This document shows, one piece after another, positions 1 to 7,914 of a stretch of 51,905 bases of DNA. The stretch is from Mariniphaga sp. (lineage in GTDB: Bacteria; Bacteroidota; Bacteroidia; Bacteroidales; Prolixibacteraceae), in assembly GCA_019429205.1 (NCBI GenBank), contig JAHYIT010000021.1, positions 1 to 51,905 of the forward strand, read 5' to 3'. Both the position numbers and the translations under genes were made by a program. How positions within the stretch are numbered: position 1 is the first letter of the stretch; every line of letters begins with the position of its first letter. Below the pieces are notes generated by a model. The model was not told where the DNA came from. It made no database searches and worked only from the letters and a program-made list of their open reading frames with translations.

Positions 1-235
1 ATTTCAACAGGTAAAAGAGAATATTGTCGGTGTCACCAATATTTTTCCGGTTTTTAATGAGTTCGGCAAACAAATCCTGGAGCGCATCTTCTATAAAAGA
101 TATTTCGGAAGTAAATTTTAACCCGTAACGGTACAATTTTTCAGCATGTTCAGCATAAATAAACGAAATGGCCCACTCTTCCCCCTTTTTGAAAGAAGTC
201 CAGATTTCATTATCTGTTAAGCCGGTTGAGTTCAT
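1..235 (-). CDS. ECF-type sigma-70 factor, N-terminal part (cut by window edge)
   Basis: The 78 visible codons begin with ATG at 235 and run off the left edge. The start reads MNSTGLTDNEIWTSFKKGEE and is followed by an acidic, amphipathic stretch with EDALQDLFAELIKNR. That is the region 2.1-2.2 pattern of Bacteroidota extracytoplasmic-function sigma factors (short acidic N-terminus, then a 'dvvqdvF..lw..r'-type helix). The DNA-binding region 4 lies outside the window, so the promoter class cannot be judged. The gene is divergent from the glycosyltransferase at 396, and the 160-bp spacer holds a perfect 15-bp palindrome. In Bacteroidota such sigma factors usually pair with a FecR-type anti-sigma factor, which would lie to the left. 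Family assignment from a fragment is moderately secure. Confidence 0.75.
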   Translation of the reverse strand, partial: MNSTGLTDNEIWTSFKKGEEWAISFIYAEHAEKLYRYGLKFTSEISFIEDALQDLFAELIKNRKNIGDTDNILFYLLK

Positions 236-298
236 TTATTCTTATTTGGTATATTGGATGCAAGATTAACAAATACCAACGTAAAAACAAACCTGTTC

Positions 299-313
299 TT
301 TGTGAATCACAAA
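299..313. promoter_or_regulatory. 15-bp perfect palindrome in divergent intergenic region
   Basis: The sequence TTTGTGAATCACAAA is a perfect inverted repeat with 7-bp arms around one central base. It sits between the ECF sigma factor start (235) and the glycosyltransferase start (396). The position and symmetry suggest an operator for a dimeric regulator. The half-sites resemble TGTGA/TCACA of CRP/FNR-type sites, but the spacing is far shorter than the CRP consensus, so no regulator is proposed. Confidence 0.35.
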
Positions 314-368
314 AATCCAATTTAAAAAATTCCAATCCAACCACCCTACACCTCTCCCAATTTCTTGC

Positions 369-376
369 TATTTTTG
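369..376 (+). promoter_or_regulatory. Putative -7 element TATTTTTG
   Basis: Exact match to the Bacteroidota -7 consensus TAnnTTTG, 20 bp upstream of the ATG at 396. No convincing -33 TTG was found at the usual distance. Confidence 0.45.
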
Positions 377-395
377 CTGCACAAAAAACAAACGA

Positions 396-1160
396 ATGAT
401 TAACGGCAAAAAAGTGGTAGTTGTGCTTCCGGCATACAATGCTTCCAAAACAATTGAAAAGACATATAATGAAATTGATTTTTCAATTGTTGACGATGTA
501 ATTCTGGTGGACGACCTGAGCAAGGACGACACAGTGGAAGTGGGAAGAAAACTGGGAATAAAACATATCATCATTCACGAAAAAAATACCGGTTACGGGG
601 GTAACCAGAAATCGTGCTATAACAAAGCGCTTGAAATTGACGCGGATATCGTTGTGATGCTCCACCCCGACTACCAATACACACCCAAACTTATTCCGGC
701 TATGACGCACCTTATTGCCAGCGGACTTTACCACGTGGTGCTGGGTTCACGTATTCTTGGCAAAGGTGCGCTCCAAGGCGGAATGCCGCTTGTTAAATAC
801 ATTGCAAACCGCGGTCTCACGCTTTTTCAGAATATCCTGATGAACGCCAAACTCTCTGAATACCACACCGGTTACCGCGCTTTTTCCCGTGAAGTTCTGG
901 AAACGGTAAATTATGAAGCCAACTCCGATAATTTTGTGTTCGACAACCAGATGCTGGCGCAAATTTGGTATGCCGGTTACGACATTGCCGAAATCACCTG
1001 TCCCACCAAATATTTCGACGATGCATCGAGCATTAACTTCAAAAACAGCAGTATTTACGGAATTGGGGTATTGAAAACTTCGCTGCAATATCGGTTTCAG
1101 AAGTGGGGATTGTTAAAAAATAAAATTTTCGATCGAAAAAGAGCTGATAAATATTATTAA
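396..1160 (+). CDS. Glycosyltransferase family 2 (polyprenyl-phosphate sugar synthase-like)
   Basis: Encodes a 254-residue cytoplasmic GT-A enzyme. The N-terminus VVVVLPAYNASKTIEKTY is the GT2 nucleotide-binding start, followed by ILVDDLSKDDT and the acceptor/metal stretch VVMLHPDYQYTP (HPDYQ replaces the more usual DaDlq). HTGYRAFSRE and DNFVFDNQMLAQ match the DPM1/DPG-synthase-like branch, which moves a sugar from a nucleotide donor to a lipid phosphate. There is no C-terminal membrane segment, so it is probably peripheral. It is the only plus-strand gene at the left end and converges on the methyltransferase at 1172. Lipid-linked products would suit the GT-C enzymes further right. The family is certain; donor and acceptor are unknown. 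Confidence 0.9.
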   Translation: MINGKKVVVVLPAYNASKTIEKTYNEIDFSIVDDVILVDDLSKDDTVEVGRKLGIKHIIIHEKNTGYGGNQKSCYNKALEIDADIVVMLHPDYQYTPKLIPAMTHLIASGLYHVVLGSRILGKGALQGGMPLVKYIANRGLTLFQNILMNAKLSEYHTGYRAFSREVLETVNYEANSDNFVFDNQMLAQIWYAGYDIAEITCPTKYFDDASSINFKNSSIYGIGVLKTSLQYRFQKWGLLKNKIFDRKRADKYY

Positions 1161-1171
1161 TATGATAAGTA

Positions 1172-1930
1172 TTATTTCTTTACCAATTTAATAGTCGAAA
1201 ACATAGACAATTGAGACCAAAATGAGGATAAGGTTTTATCGATTAAAGAAAAAAAACCATACGAAAAATCCGGCGCCAGTTGTTTGAAAGATACTCCCCC
1301 GCTAAACAGATACCGAAGTGGAGTATGATAGCGAAACTCAACTATTTCGAAGTTTGGGAAATGAGATTCGAACAGCTTTTTATCGCGTTCAAAAACTATC
1401 CAGGGTAAAGCGCCGTTTGCACCGCTCAGCGGCCCGGAAGGAGGAATTGTCCATCCTGCACCGGGTTCAAAAGGTTCGTGATGAAAGTTTTTATAAATAA
1501 ACCTGCCCCACAATGAGTTTGCCGGTTCAATCATAACCACCATCCCATCTTTTTTTAACACCCGGTCCACCTCTTTTAAAAACTGAGTTGCATCTGGAAT
1601 ATGATGAAAAGTATCTATCATAAAAACAGCGCTTAGTTCGTTATTTTCAAATGGCATTTCGAGGGCTGAAAATGTTAGGTCGTTAAAGGGTAGATCAAGA
1701 ATATCGGAGCATAGAACGGCAGGGATAACCTCCTTTAAAAATCCACCCCCCGACCCTAGTTCTATTATTTTCCCATCGGGTAACTGAGGTAAAGTTTTCG
1801 AAAATATCTCATACCATTCTTCATATAATTTACGGAGAAACAGCTTGTTCCTGATTATTTGATTGTGAAAGATTGTCCGCTCGGGAGAATCCAGTTCGAA
1901 AGGAATATTGTATTTGATTTGTTTTATCAT
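1172..1930 (-). CDS. Class I SAM-dependent methyltransferase
   Basis: Encodes a Rossmann-fold methyltransferase of about 252 residues. Motif I is KIIELGSGGGFLKE, followed by SDILDLPF, and then AVFMIDTFHHIPD and VLKKDGMVVMIEPANSLWG, the normal order of motifs I to V. The C-terminus is hydrophobic-aromatic and probably forms the acceptor cap. I chose the ATG at 1930, which starts MIKQIKYNIPFELDSPERT. An upstream in-frame ATG at 1984 would add 18 residues and overlap the preceding gene by 29 bp. It lies directly downstream of, and probably co-transcribed with, the methyltransferase-glycosyltransferase fusion, so a carbohydrate or lipid-sugar substrate is likely but unproven. Confidence 0.88.
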   Translation of the reverse strand: MIKQIKYNIPFELDSPERTIFHNQIIRNKLFLRKLYEEWYEIFSKTLPQLPDGKIIELGSGGGFLKEVIPAVLCSDILDLPFNDLTFSALEMPFENNELSAVFMIDTFHHIPDATQFLKEVDRVLKKDGMVVMIEPANSLWGRFIYKNFHHEPFEPGAGWTIPPSGPLSGANGALPWIVFERDKKLFESHFPNFEIVEFRYHTPLRYLFSGGVSFKQLAPDFSYGFFSLIDKTLSSFWSQLSMFSTIKLVKK

Positions 1931-1955
1931 CCTGTAAAATGCAAACCAGAGTTTT

Positions 1956-3392
1956 TTATTTAAACTTGATTTTGAACAACGCAAACCACCACATTTTCAG
2001 TAGCAGTAAACCGTGTTTAAACCGCGATATGTTGGTGTCGCCATAAACTCGTTCCTGGTACCGGATGGGCATATCGATAATTTTCAGGTTGAGTTTGAAC
2101 GCCCCAAACAGCAAATCGAAATCGCCAAACGGGTCGAAATTGCCAAAGTAGTGACGGTTGGCTACCAGTTTCAGGTAATCTTTGCGGAACATAACCTTGG
2201 TGCCGCAAAGCGTGTCTTTTACGGGTTGCTCCAGCAGCCAGCTAAAAGCCATACTGAAAAACTTATTACCCAGCGTATTTAAAAACCGCATGGCATTTTT
2301 TTCCATGGGATAAATCAAACGTGTACCGTTAATAAAACCGCCCTTGTTGTTGGCAATGGCGTTGTAAAATTTGGGCAATTGCTCAGGCGGAACGGTTAAA
2401 TCGGCATCCAGAATCATCAGAATATCGCCGGTGGCAATGGCATATCCGGCGCGTACGGCATCGCCTTTGCCTTTACCGGGTTGCTGCAGAATTTTAATGT
2501 CGTGCGTATCTTTGTATTTCTGTTGAATTTCCTGAATTTTCTCCCAGGTATTGTCAGTGGAATTTCCTTCCACAAAAATTATTTCGATGTGTTTGCCAAA
2601 TTTTGGCATGCGCAAAATGGCGTTTTCGATGTTCCCGCTTTCGTTGCGCGCAGGAATTAAAACTGAAGTGGAATATTTTTTGGCAGCTTCCTCCTCATTT
2701 ACCGAAACAATGGGCAGCGCAAACGTGTAATGGTTCAGTGCAAACCAGTTAAACACCGGCAGCCGCGATAAAAACTTGTTCAAAAACGGCGAAAGCAGCG
2801 GCACATAAAAAGGAAACAGCATGGAAGCATTTTGCTTGTAGGTTTCAAAACCAGCCAGGTAAAGCAGGTTGGCTAAATCTTTCCGCGAAATCCAGCTTTG
2901 TTTGGGAGCTTTTTTCTTAATACCCGTAAACTCGGCAAACTTGATAAAAGGCTCCCAAAAAATATTGTAGTAAGTAACAATAATTTTTGTTTCGTTGTGA
3001 CAAACCTTGTGCAGCTCTTCAAACACCTGCTGAATATCGGTTAAATAACCAATCAGATTTGAAAGAATAACCACATCATATTTTTTATCCAGTTTTATAT
3101 CCTCTGCCGGATAGCATACAAATTCAATATCAGGAAACTGATTGCGTGCTTCTTCCACCATCCTTTCGCTGAAATCGAGGCCAGTTTTTTCCTTCCCTTT
3201 TATTTTTGCCAAAAGCTCGCCGGTTCCGCAACCTACTTCCAGCACCGATGATTCATCGTGTACAAAAAAATCCACATAGTTGGTAATGCTGTCCCAGTAA
3301 TAACTTTTGCTTTTGCGGTATTTAATACGGGTTGCAGCTACTTTGTTAAAGTAATCTTTTAGTTGCTGTTTTTTTTCTTTGTAAATATCCAT
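1956..3392 (-). CDS. Methyltransferase-glycosyltransferase (GT2) fusion protein
   Basis: Encodes 478 residues in two domains. Residues 1-230 are a class I methyltransferase (SSVLEVGCGTGELLAKI at 48-64, TGLDFSERMVEEAR after it). Residues 245-478 are a GT2 domain (SVLIPARNESGNIENAI, then IIFVEGNSTDNTWEKI, the DxD motif in LMILDADLTVPPEQLP, and a DTLCGTKVMFRKDYL acceptor region). The GT2 part resembles DPM1/GtrB-like polyprenyl-phosphate transferases and ends in a hydrophobic, basic tail that may touch the membrane. The fusion suggests that one sugar or lipid intermediate is both methylated and glycosylated. It lies 8 bp downstream of the VTC protein in a minus-strand run that starts at the CotH gene. 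Domain calls are secure; the substrate is not known. Confidence 0.9.
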   Translation of the reverse strand: MDIYKEKKQQLKDYFNKVAATRIKYRKSKSYYWDSITNYVDFFVHDESSVLEVGCGTGELLAKIKGKEKTGLDFSERMVEEARNQFPDIEFVCYPAEDIKLDKKYDVVILSNLIGYLTDIQQVFEELHKVCHNETKIIVTYYNIFWEPFIKFAEFTGIKKKAPKQSWISRKDLANLLYLAGFETYKQNASMLFPFYVPLLSPFLNKFLSRLPVFNWFALNHYTFALPIVSVNEEEAAKKYSTSVLIPARNESGNIENAILRMPKFGKHIEIIFVEGNSTDNTWEKIQEIQQKYKDTHDIKILQQPGKGKGDAVRAGYAIATGDILMILDADLTVPPEQLPKFYNAIANNKGGFINGTRLIYPMEKNAMRFLNTLGNKFFSMAFSWLLEQPVKDTLCGTKVMFRKDYLKLVANRHYFGNFDPFGDFDLLFGAFKLNLKIIDMPIRYQERVYGDTNISRFKHGLLLLKMWWFALFKIKFK

Positions 3393-3400
3393 TTGGTTTT

Positions 3401-4108
3401 TTATTGGGCAATTTCACTTCTGAAATGGCTAATGCCTGAAATATACTTCGAATTTTTATCTAAACGGAAAGGAAACTGGTTTGTTATATTTTCTGCTTCT
3501 TCTTCCCATAAATGATCGTATTTTAATTCAATAACTGTTTTCAGGTACTCTTTGTGCATGTGCAAAAAGTGGTTCCAGGTGGGCCGCAGGTTATAATATT
3601 CCATTTCGTCATCCAGGGTTATTCTGAACCTTTTGTTTCGCGATTCCAAATAACTTCTTTTATAAGTATTAAGCAAAACCGGCTGATTTCCGGAGAGTTT
3701 TGCCATCACCTCATCAGGCAAACCGGCAGATGCAAAATAGTTTTTCCATAAGTTTCCGTTAAACCCGGCTGAATGAATCTCAAATTCAGGAAGTATAAAA
3801 GATTTTTTCGTTCCGGTAAATCCTTTTTTAATTTTAAACTCGAGAATTGGTTTTTCAATCTTTCCAAATAATTCGCCATACCACCTGATGCGCACCTTCC
3901 AGCGATGACCAACTCCAAAAAGGTTATCGAAATAACAATCCATTCCAGGGGTATCAAAATAAATGTTGTTTATCCTGCGCGATGGGTAAGTTTGGGCAAA
4001 AAATGCACTGTTTTGTTTCACGATGGTTTCAGCTACCATTCGCGGAACTTTATCGGCCACAAATTTGCGTTCGTAACGTTGAGTATTCAGCTCGGTATAA
4101 CCTTCCAT
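3401..4108 (-). CDS. VTC domain protein (polyphosphate polymerase-type, triphosphate tunnel fold)
   Basis: Encodes a 235-residue soluble protein with the VTC-domain pattern of the CYTH/triphosphate-tunnel superfamily. Visible elements are RYERKFVADK near residue 11, YPSRRINNIYFDT at 41-53, KVRIRWYG at 71-78, ILEFKIKKG at 88-96, a YKRSYLES strand near 165, RFRITLDDE and VIELKYDH. These are the alternating basic and acidic strands that line the tunnel in yeast Vtc4, which makes polyphosphate from ATP. The positions expected to be Arg/Lys and Glu appear filled. It is 3 bp downstream of the DUF4956 gene and in the same run as a CotH kinase gene, a triad seen in other bacteria. Polyphosphate synthesis is inferred from the fold only; another nucleotide-dependent reaction is possible. 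Confidence 0.85.
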   Translation of the reverse strand: MEGYTELNTQRYERKFVADKVPRMVAETIVKQNSAFFAQTYPSRRINNIYFDTPGMDCYFDNLFGVGHRWKVRIRWYGELFGKIEKPILEFKIKKGFTGTKKSFILPEFEIHSAGFNGNLWKNYFASAGLPDEVMAKLSGNQPVLLNTYKRSYLESRNKRFRITLDDEMEYYNLRPTWNHFLHMHKEYLKTVIELKYDHLWEEEAENITNQFPFRLDKNSKYISGISHFRSEIAQ

Positions 4109-4111
4109 TAT

Positions 4112-4792
4112 TTAAAATGAATTGTTATCGACAAACGAAACACGGGTATCGGGACTAATTTCATTCAAACTGTTTTTGAATTGTTGCAGGTCGCCCGACT
4201 TTTTGGTTTCAATCCAAAATCCGGCCTCAATTATATCAACTGTTTCATCGAACCGCACTAGTTTAGAAGCTTTAAATACATGCTGCACCAGGCCATCAAT
4301 TTTATCAAGCGTAGGTTTTTCAATACCTGTTCCGCTAACGGTAAGGTACAGGTTTTGCTTCCGGGTTTTCTTCGAAGTTAAATGTCTGGTCCAAATTACC
4401 GCCAGTAAAATAATAGCTGCAACTACGGTTACCACCCGCTGGTTGGCGCCAAACCCCAAACCGATACCAATGGTAAAAAACAGGTAGGCCAGTTCTTCGG
4501 GCTCTTTAATAGCCGACCGGAACCGGACAATTGACAAAGCGCCCACCAATCCCAGCGACAAGGCCAGTGACGACTTCACAATGGAAATAATAAGCATGGT
4601 GGTAAATGCTATTAAAAAGAAATTGGCTGCAAATGCCCTTCTGCCCGAAAGGCTTTTGGCACATTTCCGGTAGGTCCATTCTAAAATAAACGATAAAATT
4701 AAAACAATGAGGGCATTGATTAAAAACTCCCGAATCGAGATATGAGAGCTTTCGGTTATTAAAAACCGTTGAAACAGGTTCCACTTGTCCAT
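4112..4792 (-). CDS. DUF4956 membrane protein
   Basis: Encodes a 226-residue integral membrane protein. It has an N-terminal segment (LINALIVLILSFILEW), two further hydrophobic segments around FFLIAFTTMLIISIV and LALSLGLVGALSIVRFRSAIKEPEELAYLFF, and a segment with VVTVVAAIILLAVIW. A soluble alpha/beta domain of about 90 residues follows. The GALSIVRFRSAIKEPEEL stretch is the hallmark of DUF4956, as in the MgtC-like membrane fold. The function is unknown. It lies 10 bp downstream of the CotH gene and 3 bp upstream of the VTC gene. The usual pairing with VTC-domain proteins suggests it anchors or exports the product of that enzyme (inference). Confidence 0.88.
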   Translation of the reverse strand: MDKWNLFQRFLITESSHISIREFLINALIVLILSFILEWTYRKCAKSLSGRRAFAANFFLIAFTTMLIISIVKSSLALSLGLVGALSIVRFRSAIKEPEELAYLFFTIGIGLGFGANQRVVTVVAAIILLAVIWTRHLTSKKTRKQNLYLTVSGTGIEKPTLDKIDGLVQHVFKASKLVRFDETVDIIEAGFWIETKKSGDLQQFKNSLNEISPDTRVSFVDNNSF

Positions 4793-4802
4793 TTTTCAAA
4801 TT

Positions 4803-7781
4803 TTATTGATATAATTTTAATGCTAATTTTCTTTCCCTACCATAAATATTTTTGCCGTTAACGGATAACACAGAGCCTTCTTCAACCTGATGGAACACCT
4901 TGGTCCGCCTCATTTTCAGGTTTTTAACATTAATGGAAGCCGGTCCGTATTCAGGCTTTTTTACAAATGCAACAAACCCATAAACGGTATTTGTCATCTC
5001 AATATTATTTATTGTAACATGCGATAAATCTTTTGAAGCTACCCCAATAATAGCTTTTTCAATGGTGCAATTTTCAACAGTCAGTGTGGAATTTTCACCG
5101 CCTGAAATGGCTTTGTCATTGATTTCAATCATCTTACATCCCGAAATAGCAACCTGGCTTCCGGAGAAGTCGATGGCATCGTTTCCGATGTTCCGAAACT
5201 CACTATTCAGCACCTGCCCCGTGCAAAAGTCTGAATCGAATGCATCGGCAAAAGTATTGATAAAACTGCAGTTATCAACGAGAAAATCGGACCGGACGGT
5301 ATTCAGTGCATCATCGCAATTCACATTCGATTCAAAAATGCAATGGTAAAAATCCACATCGGCTTCGTAAAACGTAACGGCTGAGGGTGTTTGCCAACCT
5401 CCCCTGTTAATGCTTCCGAGCCGGGAAAATCTTGTGTGTTTTAATTCCGAACGTTTTGATGTCTGCAAAACATGAACGCCCTGCGAAGTTAAATCGCCGG
5501 AGTAAAATTCCACCCGGTTATCTTCCTCACCTTCTGAATAAAGTGCTGAAAACGAGAAAAACCCGGCCCCTTCGGTCAGGTTGATTTTTGTTCCGGGCCT
5601 AAAAATAACAGTTGTATTGGCCGGAATATACACATCGGAAGAAAATACGTATTCTCCGTCAAAAACAATGGAATCACCCTGCCATGGTAAAATGGAAGCA
5701 CCGGCTGTAGGGATGAGTTGCTGCCGGGTGCTTAATTCATTAGAAAATGCCCAGTGGCTCACTTCTGCTTCCAGATTCTCATTCCCCACTGAAAAAATAA
5801 CTTTATATGGTTCACCCTGCACCTGAACAGAAGCCCTTCCCGGATTCAGTCCGTCGTACGCAACTACTTCAACCCGTGGGGAAAAGTTTGCCGGAAGGTT
5901 GTCTGAAATGAGGGCTCCAAAAACAGCAATTTCACTGCCGTGGTAGTTTAAAATGTCCATTTTCCCACTATTCTTATCAAAATAGGTATGAACCAGCAAC
6001 GGGGTAAGATTTGGATTCGTTTCGGTAGTAAATTGCTTCTTAAACTTATCGCGGTTGATTTGTCTGAAAGCCGCTTCCAATTTCGGGATATTTGCTTCAA
6101 TGGCTTCCATATTCTCCCTGATAACCCGGCCTTGTTCTTCCAAAAAATCAAAATTAAACTGGTACCAGGGAAATTCCTGGCGGATAATGGCAGCAAGGGA
6201 ATCGCTATCCGGTTTAAATGTTGCAATGAGCCGGGAGATGAAGGATTCATCTGTATATTTTTTCAAATATTTCAAATAATCACGGTTAAAAAGCGAATCG
6301 GTAAAAACCTGATAAAGTAGAAGTTCTTCCTTGTTAAAACTTTCAATTTTTGACGGATCGAGCAGGGAGATCGCTGGCTCATCAATCCGTTTAAAAATGC
6401 CGCCTTCTACAAATCCATCAAAAGCAATGGGCTCCAACAGGCAGGTAACCGGATTAAAATAGAACCGCTGGTTGTGCCAGGTAAACCCGTGATAAGCCTG
6501 CGTTATATCCATGAGGGCATAATACCGCGCCAGTTTATCGATGTCGAAAATTAGGGACACCGGCATCGAATAATTCTTGTATTGCAGCAAAAGTTTTTGA
6601 GCTTCAACGGCTTGCCGGGTTTTCAGGGAATCAGAGGTTGTTGAACCTTCTTTAAAAGGGGTAATTTTTGCAGCACCAAAATAATCCACATCCCAAAGTT
6701 TTTCGGTTTGATTGAATTCCATATTGAGGTTCCAAAACAGGGTTTCGTCGAACCTTACAATGGGGCCTTCGCGGCGGTTTCTATTTTCAATTAAATGCTT
6801 TTCAAAGTGTTCCTCCCAGGCATAAATTCCTTTCGACTGGTTATTTAATACAACCGGAACAAAACCATACCGCGTAGTAAGTACATCTTCACGGTCAAAA
6901 ATCTGGTGGGCCAGCCATTCGTATAAATAGTTGCGGGTGGCGGGGTCATGCACCGAAAAAGTGCGGATATGGTTCCATGCAAAATCGCTTTTCAGCCTAA
7001 TCCTGAACGACCATTTATCGCCCTGAATGTGGTCCATCAGGTCGCCTTTTAGCCTGATTTCACCGTTAAGAAATTCATTTCCATCGAAAATAACAGCCCC
7101 TACATAATCTTCGTCTTCGTTTACCAAAACGCCTTTGTCAAATGCTTCAATGCGTTTTGTATCGAAAAATCCAAGGTGTTCAGGTTCTGCATAAATAAAT
7201 AAAGGGTTTAGCGTATCATAGTCCGGATAATGTTTTTTATTTCGGTGAACAATCTGAATATCATCGAAATAAACGGTATCGTTTCCTACATTCCAAACAA
7301 AAATTGTTAATTTATTTTCAGCTATATGAGGGGGGGAAAACATCTCGATAAAAATTTTTTGCCATCCGTCAGGATTTTCTTCCACAACATTTTTACTGGC
7401 TTTGTACAATTCTCCACCAGCGCCAATCGCAATTGCCCCATCATCACCGGTACATTTTCTCCATGCAGTAACCTGAAAGTAATCATCTGGGCCAACGGTG
7501 TAGTCTGTTGTAAAGCCATAAAGCTTTTCAGGTGTTAGCTTTAAGGAAAAGTTTCCTGAAAATGCAACTTCACCGGTTCGGGTATTAACATTTCCAAAAG
7601 ACAATGAATCGCCAGAGGATTCGGGGAAAGAATAACTTTCGTCATCCACTTCCTCTGCCCCGCAATGGAAAATTCGTTCAAATCCATCATCTTCCGGCAA
7701 AGGTTTGTTTGCAGGAGTACAACCATACCAAACAATTAAAATGAAGATCTGTGCAATTATGATTTTAAAAAAATCAAACAT
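4803..7781 (-). CDS. CotH-kinase family lipoprotein with N-terminal jelly-roll and C-terminal beta-helix
   Basis: Encodes 992 residues. An N-terminal signal with a Cys at 21 (IFILIVWYGC) suggests a lipoprotein, with an atypical Trp at -3 of the lipobox. Residues 35-180 form a beta-rich, probably carbohydrate-binding domain ending VYFDDIQIVHR. Residues 190-540 are a CotH kinase domain with the family landmarks GIYAWEEHFEKHLIENR (318-334), HNQRFYF (436-442) and PIAFDGF (451-457). Residues 730-960 are a right-handed parallel beta-helix of short repeats (LNSEFRNIGNDAIDFSGS, TVENCTIEKAIIGVAS). CotH proteins transfer phosphate from ATP to protein serines in Bacillus spore coats; here export raises the question of the phosphate donor. 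It heads the minus-strand run CotH-DUF4956-VTC-fusion-methyltransferase. No spore genes are present. Domain calls are strong; the substrate is unknown. Confidence 0.9.
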   Translation of the reverse strand: MFDFFKIIIAQIFILIVWYGCTPANKPLPEDDGFERIFHCGAEEVDDESYSFPESSGDSLSFGNVNTRTGEVAFSGNFSLKLTPEKLYGFTTDYTVGPDDYFQVTAWRKCTGDDGAIAIGAGGELYKASKNVVEENPDGWQKIFIEMFSPPHIAENKLTIFVWNVGNDTVYFDDIQIVHRNKKHYPDYDTLNPLFIYAEPEHLGFFDTKRIEAFDKGVLVNEDEDYVGAVIFDGNEFLNGEIRLKGDLMDHIQGDKWSFRIRLKSDFAWNHIRTFSVHDPATRNYLYEWLAHQIFDREDVLTTRYGFVPVVLNNQSKGIYAWEEHFEKHLIENRNRREGPIVRFDETLFWNLNMEFNQTEKLWDVDYFGAAKITPFKEGSTTSDSLKTRQAVEAQKLLLQYKNYSMPVSLIFDIDKLARYYALMDITQAYHGFTWHNQRFYFNPVTCLLEPIAFDGFVEGGIFKRIDEPAISLLDPSKIESFNKEELLLYQVFTDSLFNRDYLKYLKKYTDESFISRLIATFKPDSDSLAAIIRQEFPWYQFNFDFLEEQGRVIRENMEAIEANIPKLEAAFRQINRDKFKKQFTTETNPNLTPLLVHTYFDKNSGKMDILNYHGSEIAVFGALISDNLPANFSPRVEVVAYDGLNPGRASVQVQGEPYKVIFSVGNENLEAEVSHWAFSNELSTRQQLIPTAGASILPWQGDSIVFDGEYVFSSDVYIPANTTVIFRPGTKINLTEGAGFFSFSALYSEGEEDNRVEFYSGDLTSQGVHVLQTSKRSELKHTRFSRLGSINRGGWQTPSAVTFYEADVDFYHCIFESNVNCDDALNTVRSDFLVDNCSFINTFADAFDSDFCTGQVLNSEFRNIGNDAIDFSGSQVAISGCKMIEINDKAISGGENSTLTVENCTIEKAIIGVASKDLSHVTINNIEMTNTVYGFVAFVKKPEYGPASINVKNLKMRRTKVFHQVEEGSVLSVNGKNIYGRERKLALKLYQ
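7242..7679 (-). other. Jelly-roll-like domain shared with two GT-C enzymes (CotH copy)
   Basis: This is residues 35-180 of the CotH lipoprotein. The C-terminal half (DGWQKIFIEMFSPP, then TIFVWNVGNDTVYFDDIQI) aligns by eye with the C-terminal domains at 14350-14733 and 14753-15166. The pattern GW(K/Q)-hydrophobic strand, then a WN-x-G-x5-YFDD-hQI strand, is typical of carbohydrate-binding-module-like beta sandwiches. Confidence 0.7.
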
Positions 7782-7853
7782 TGAAAAGTTTTATCCCTAA
7801 AAAAATATTCCCTTATAATTGCCGGCTAAATTAACAAATCAGGCAGAACTTTT

Positions 7854-7861
7854 TAGTTTTG
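7854..7861 (+). promoter_or_regulatory. Putative -7 element TAGTTTTG
   Basis: Exact TAnnTTTG match 53 bp upstream of the ATG at 7915. It lies downstream of a possible TTG codon at 7819, which argues that translation starts at 7915. Confidence 0.5.
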
Positions 7862-7914
7862 CAGAACATTTATTGTTTTGTTTCAAATTCAAAATCATTT
7901 TCTTTAAAGAAAAG

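Noticed and set aside
4803-7781. Interpreting CotH here as a spore-coat kinase
   Set aside because: No sporulation genes are present and the organism looks like Bacteroidota, which do not make endospores; only the kinase family relation is kept.
7819-7914. TTG start for the metallophosphoesterase, 32 codons upstream of the ATG
   Set aside because: The extra residues have no signal-peptide or family match, and an exact -7 promoter element (7854-7861) lies between the two starts.
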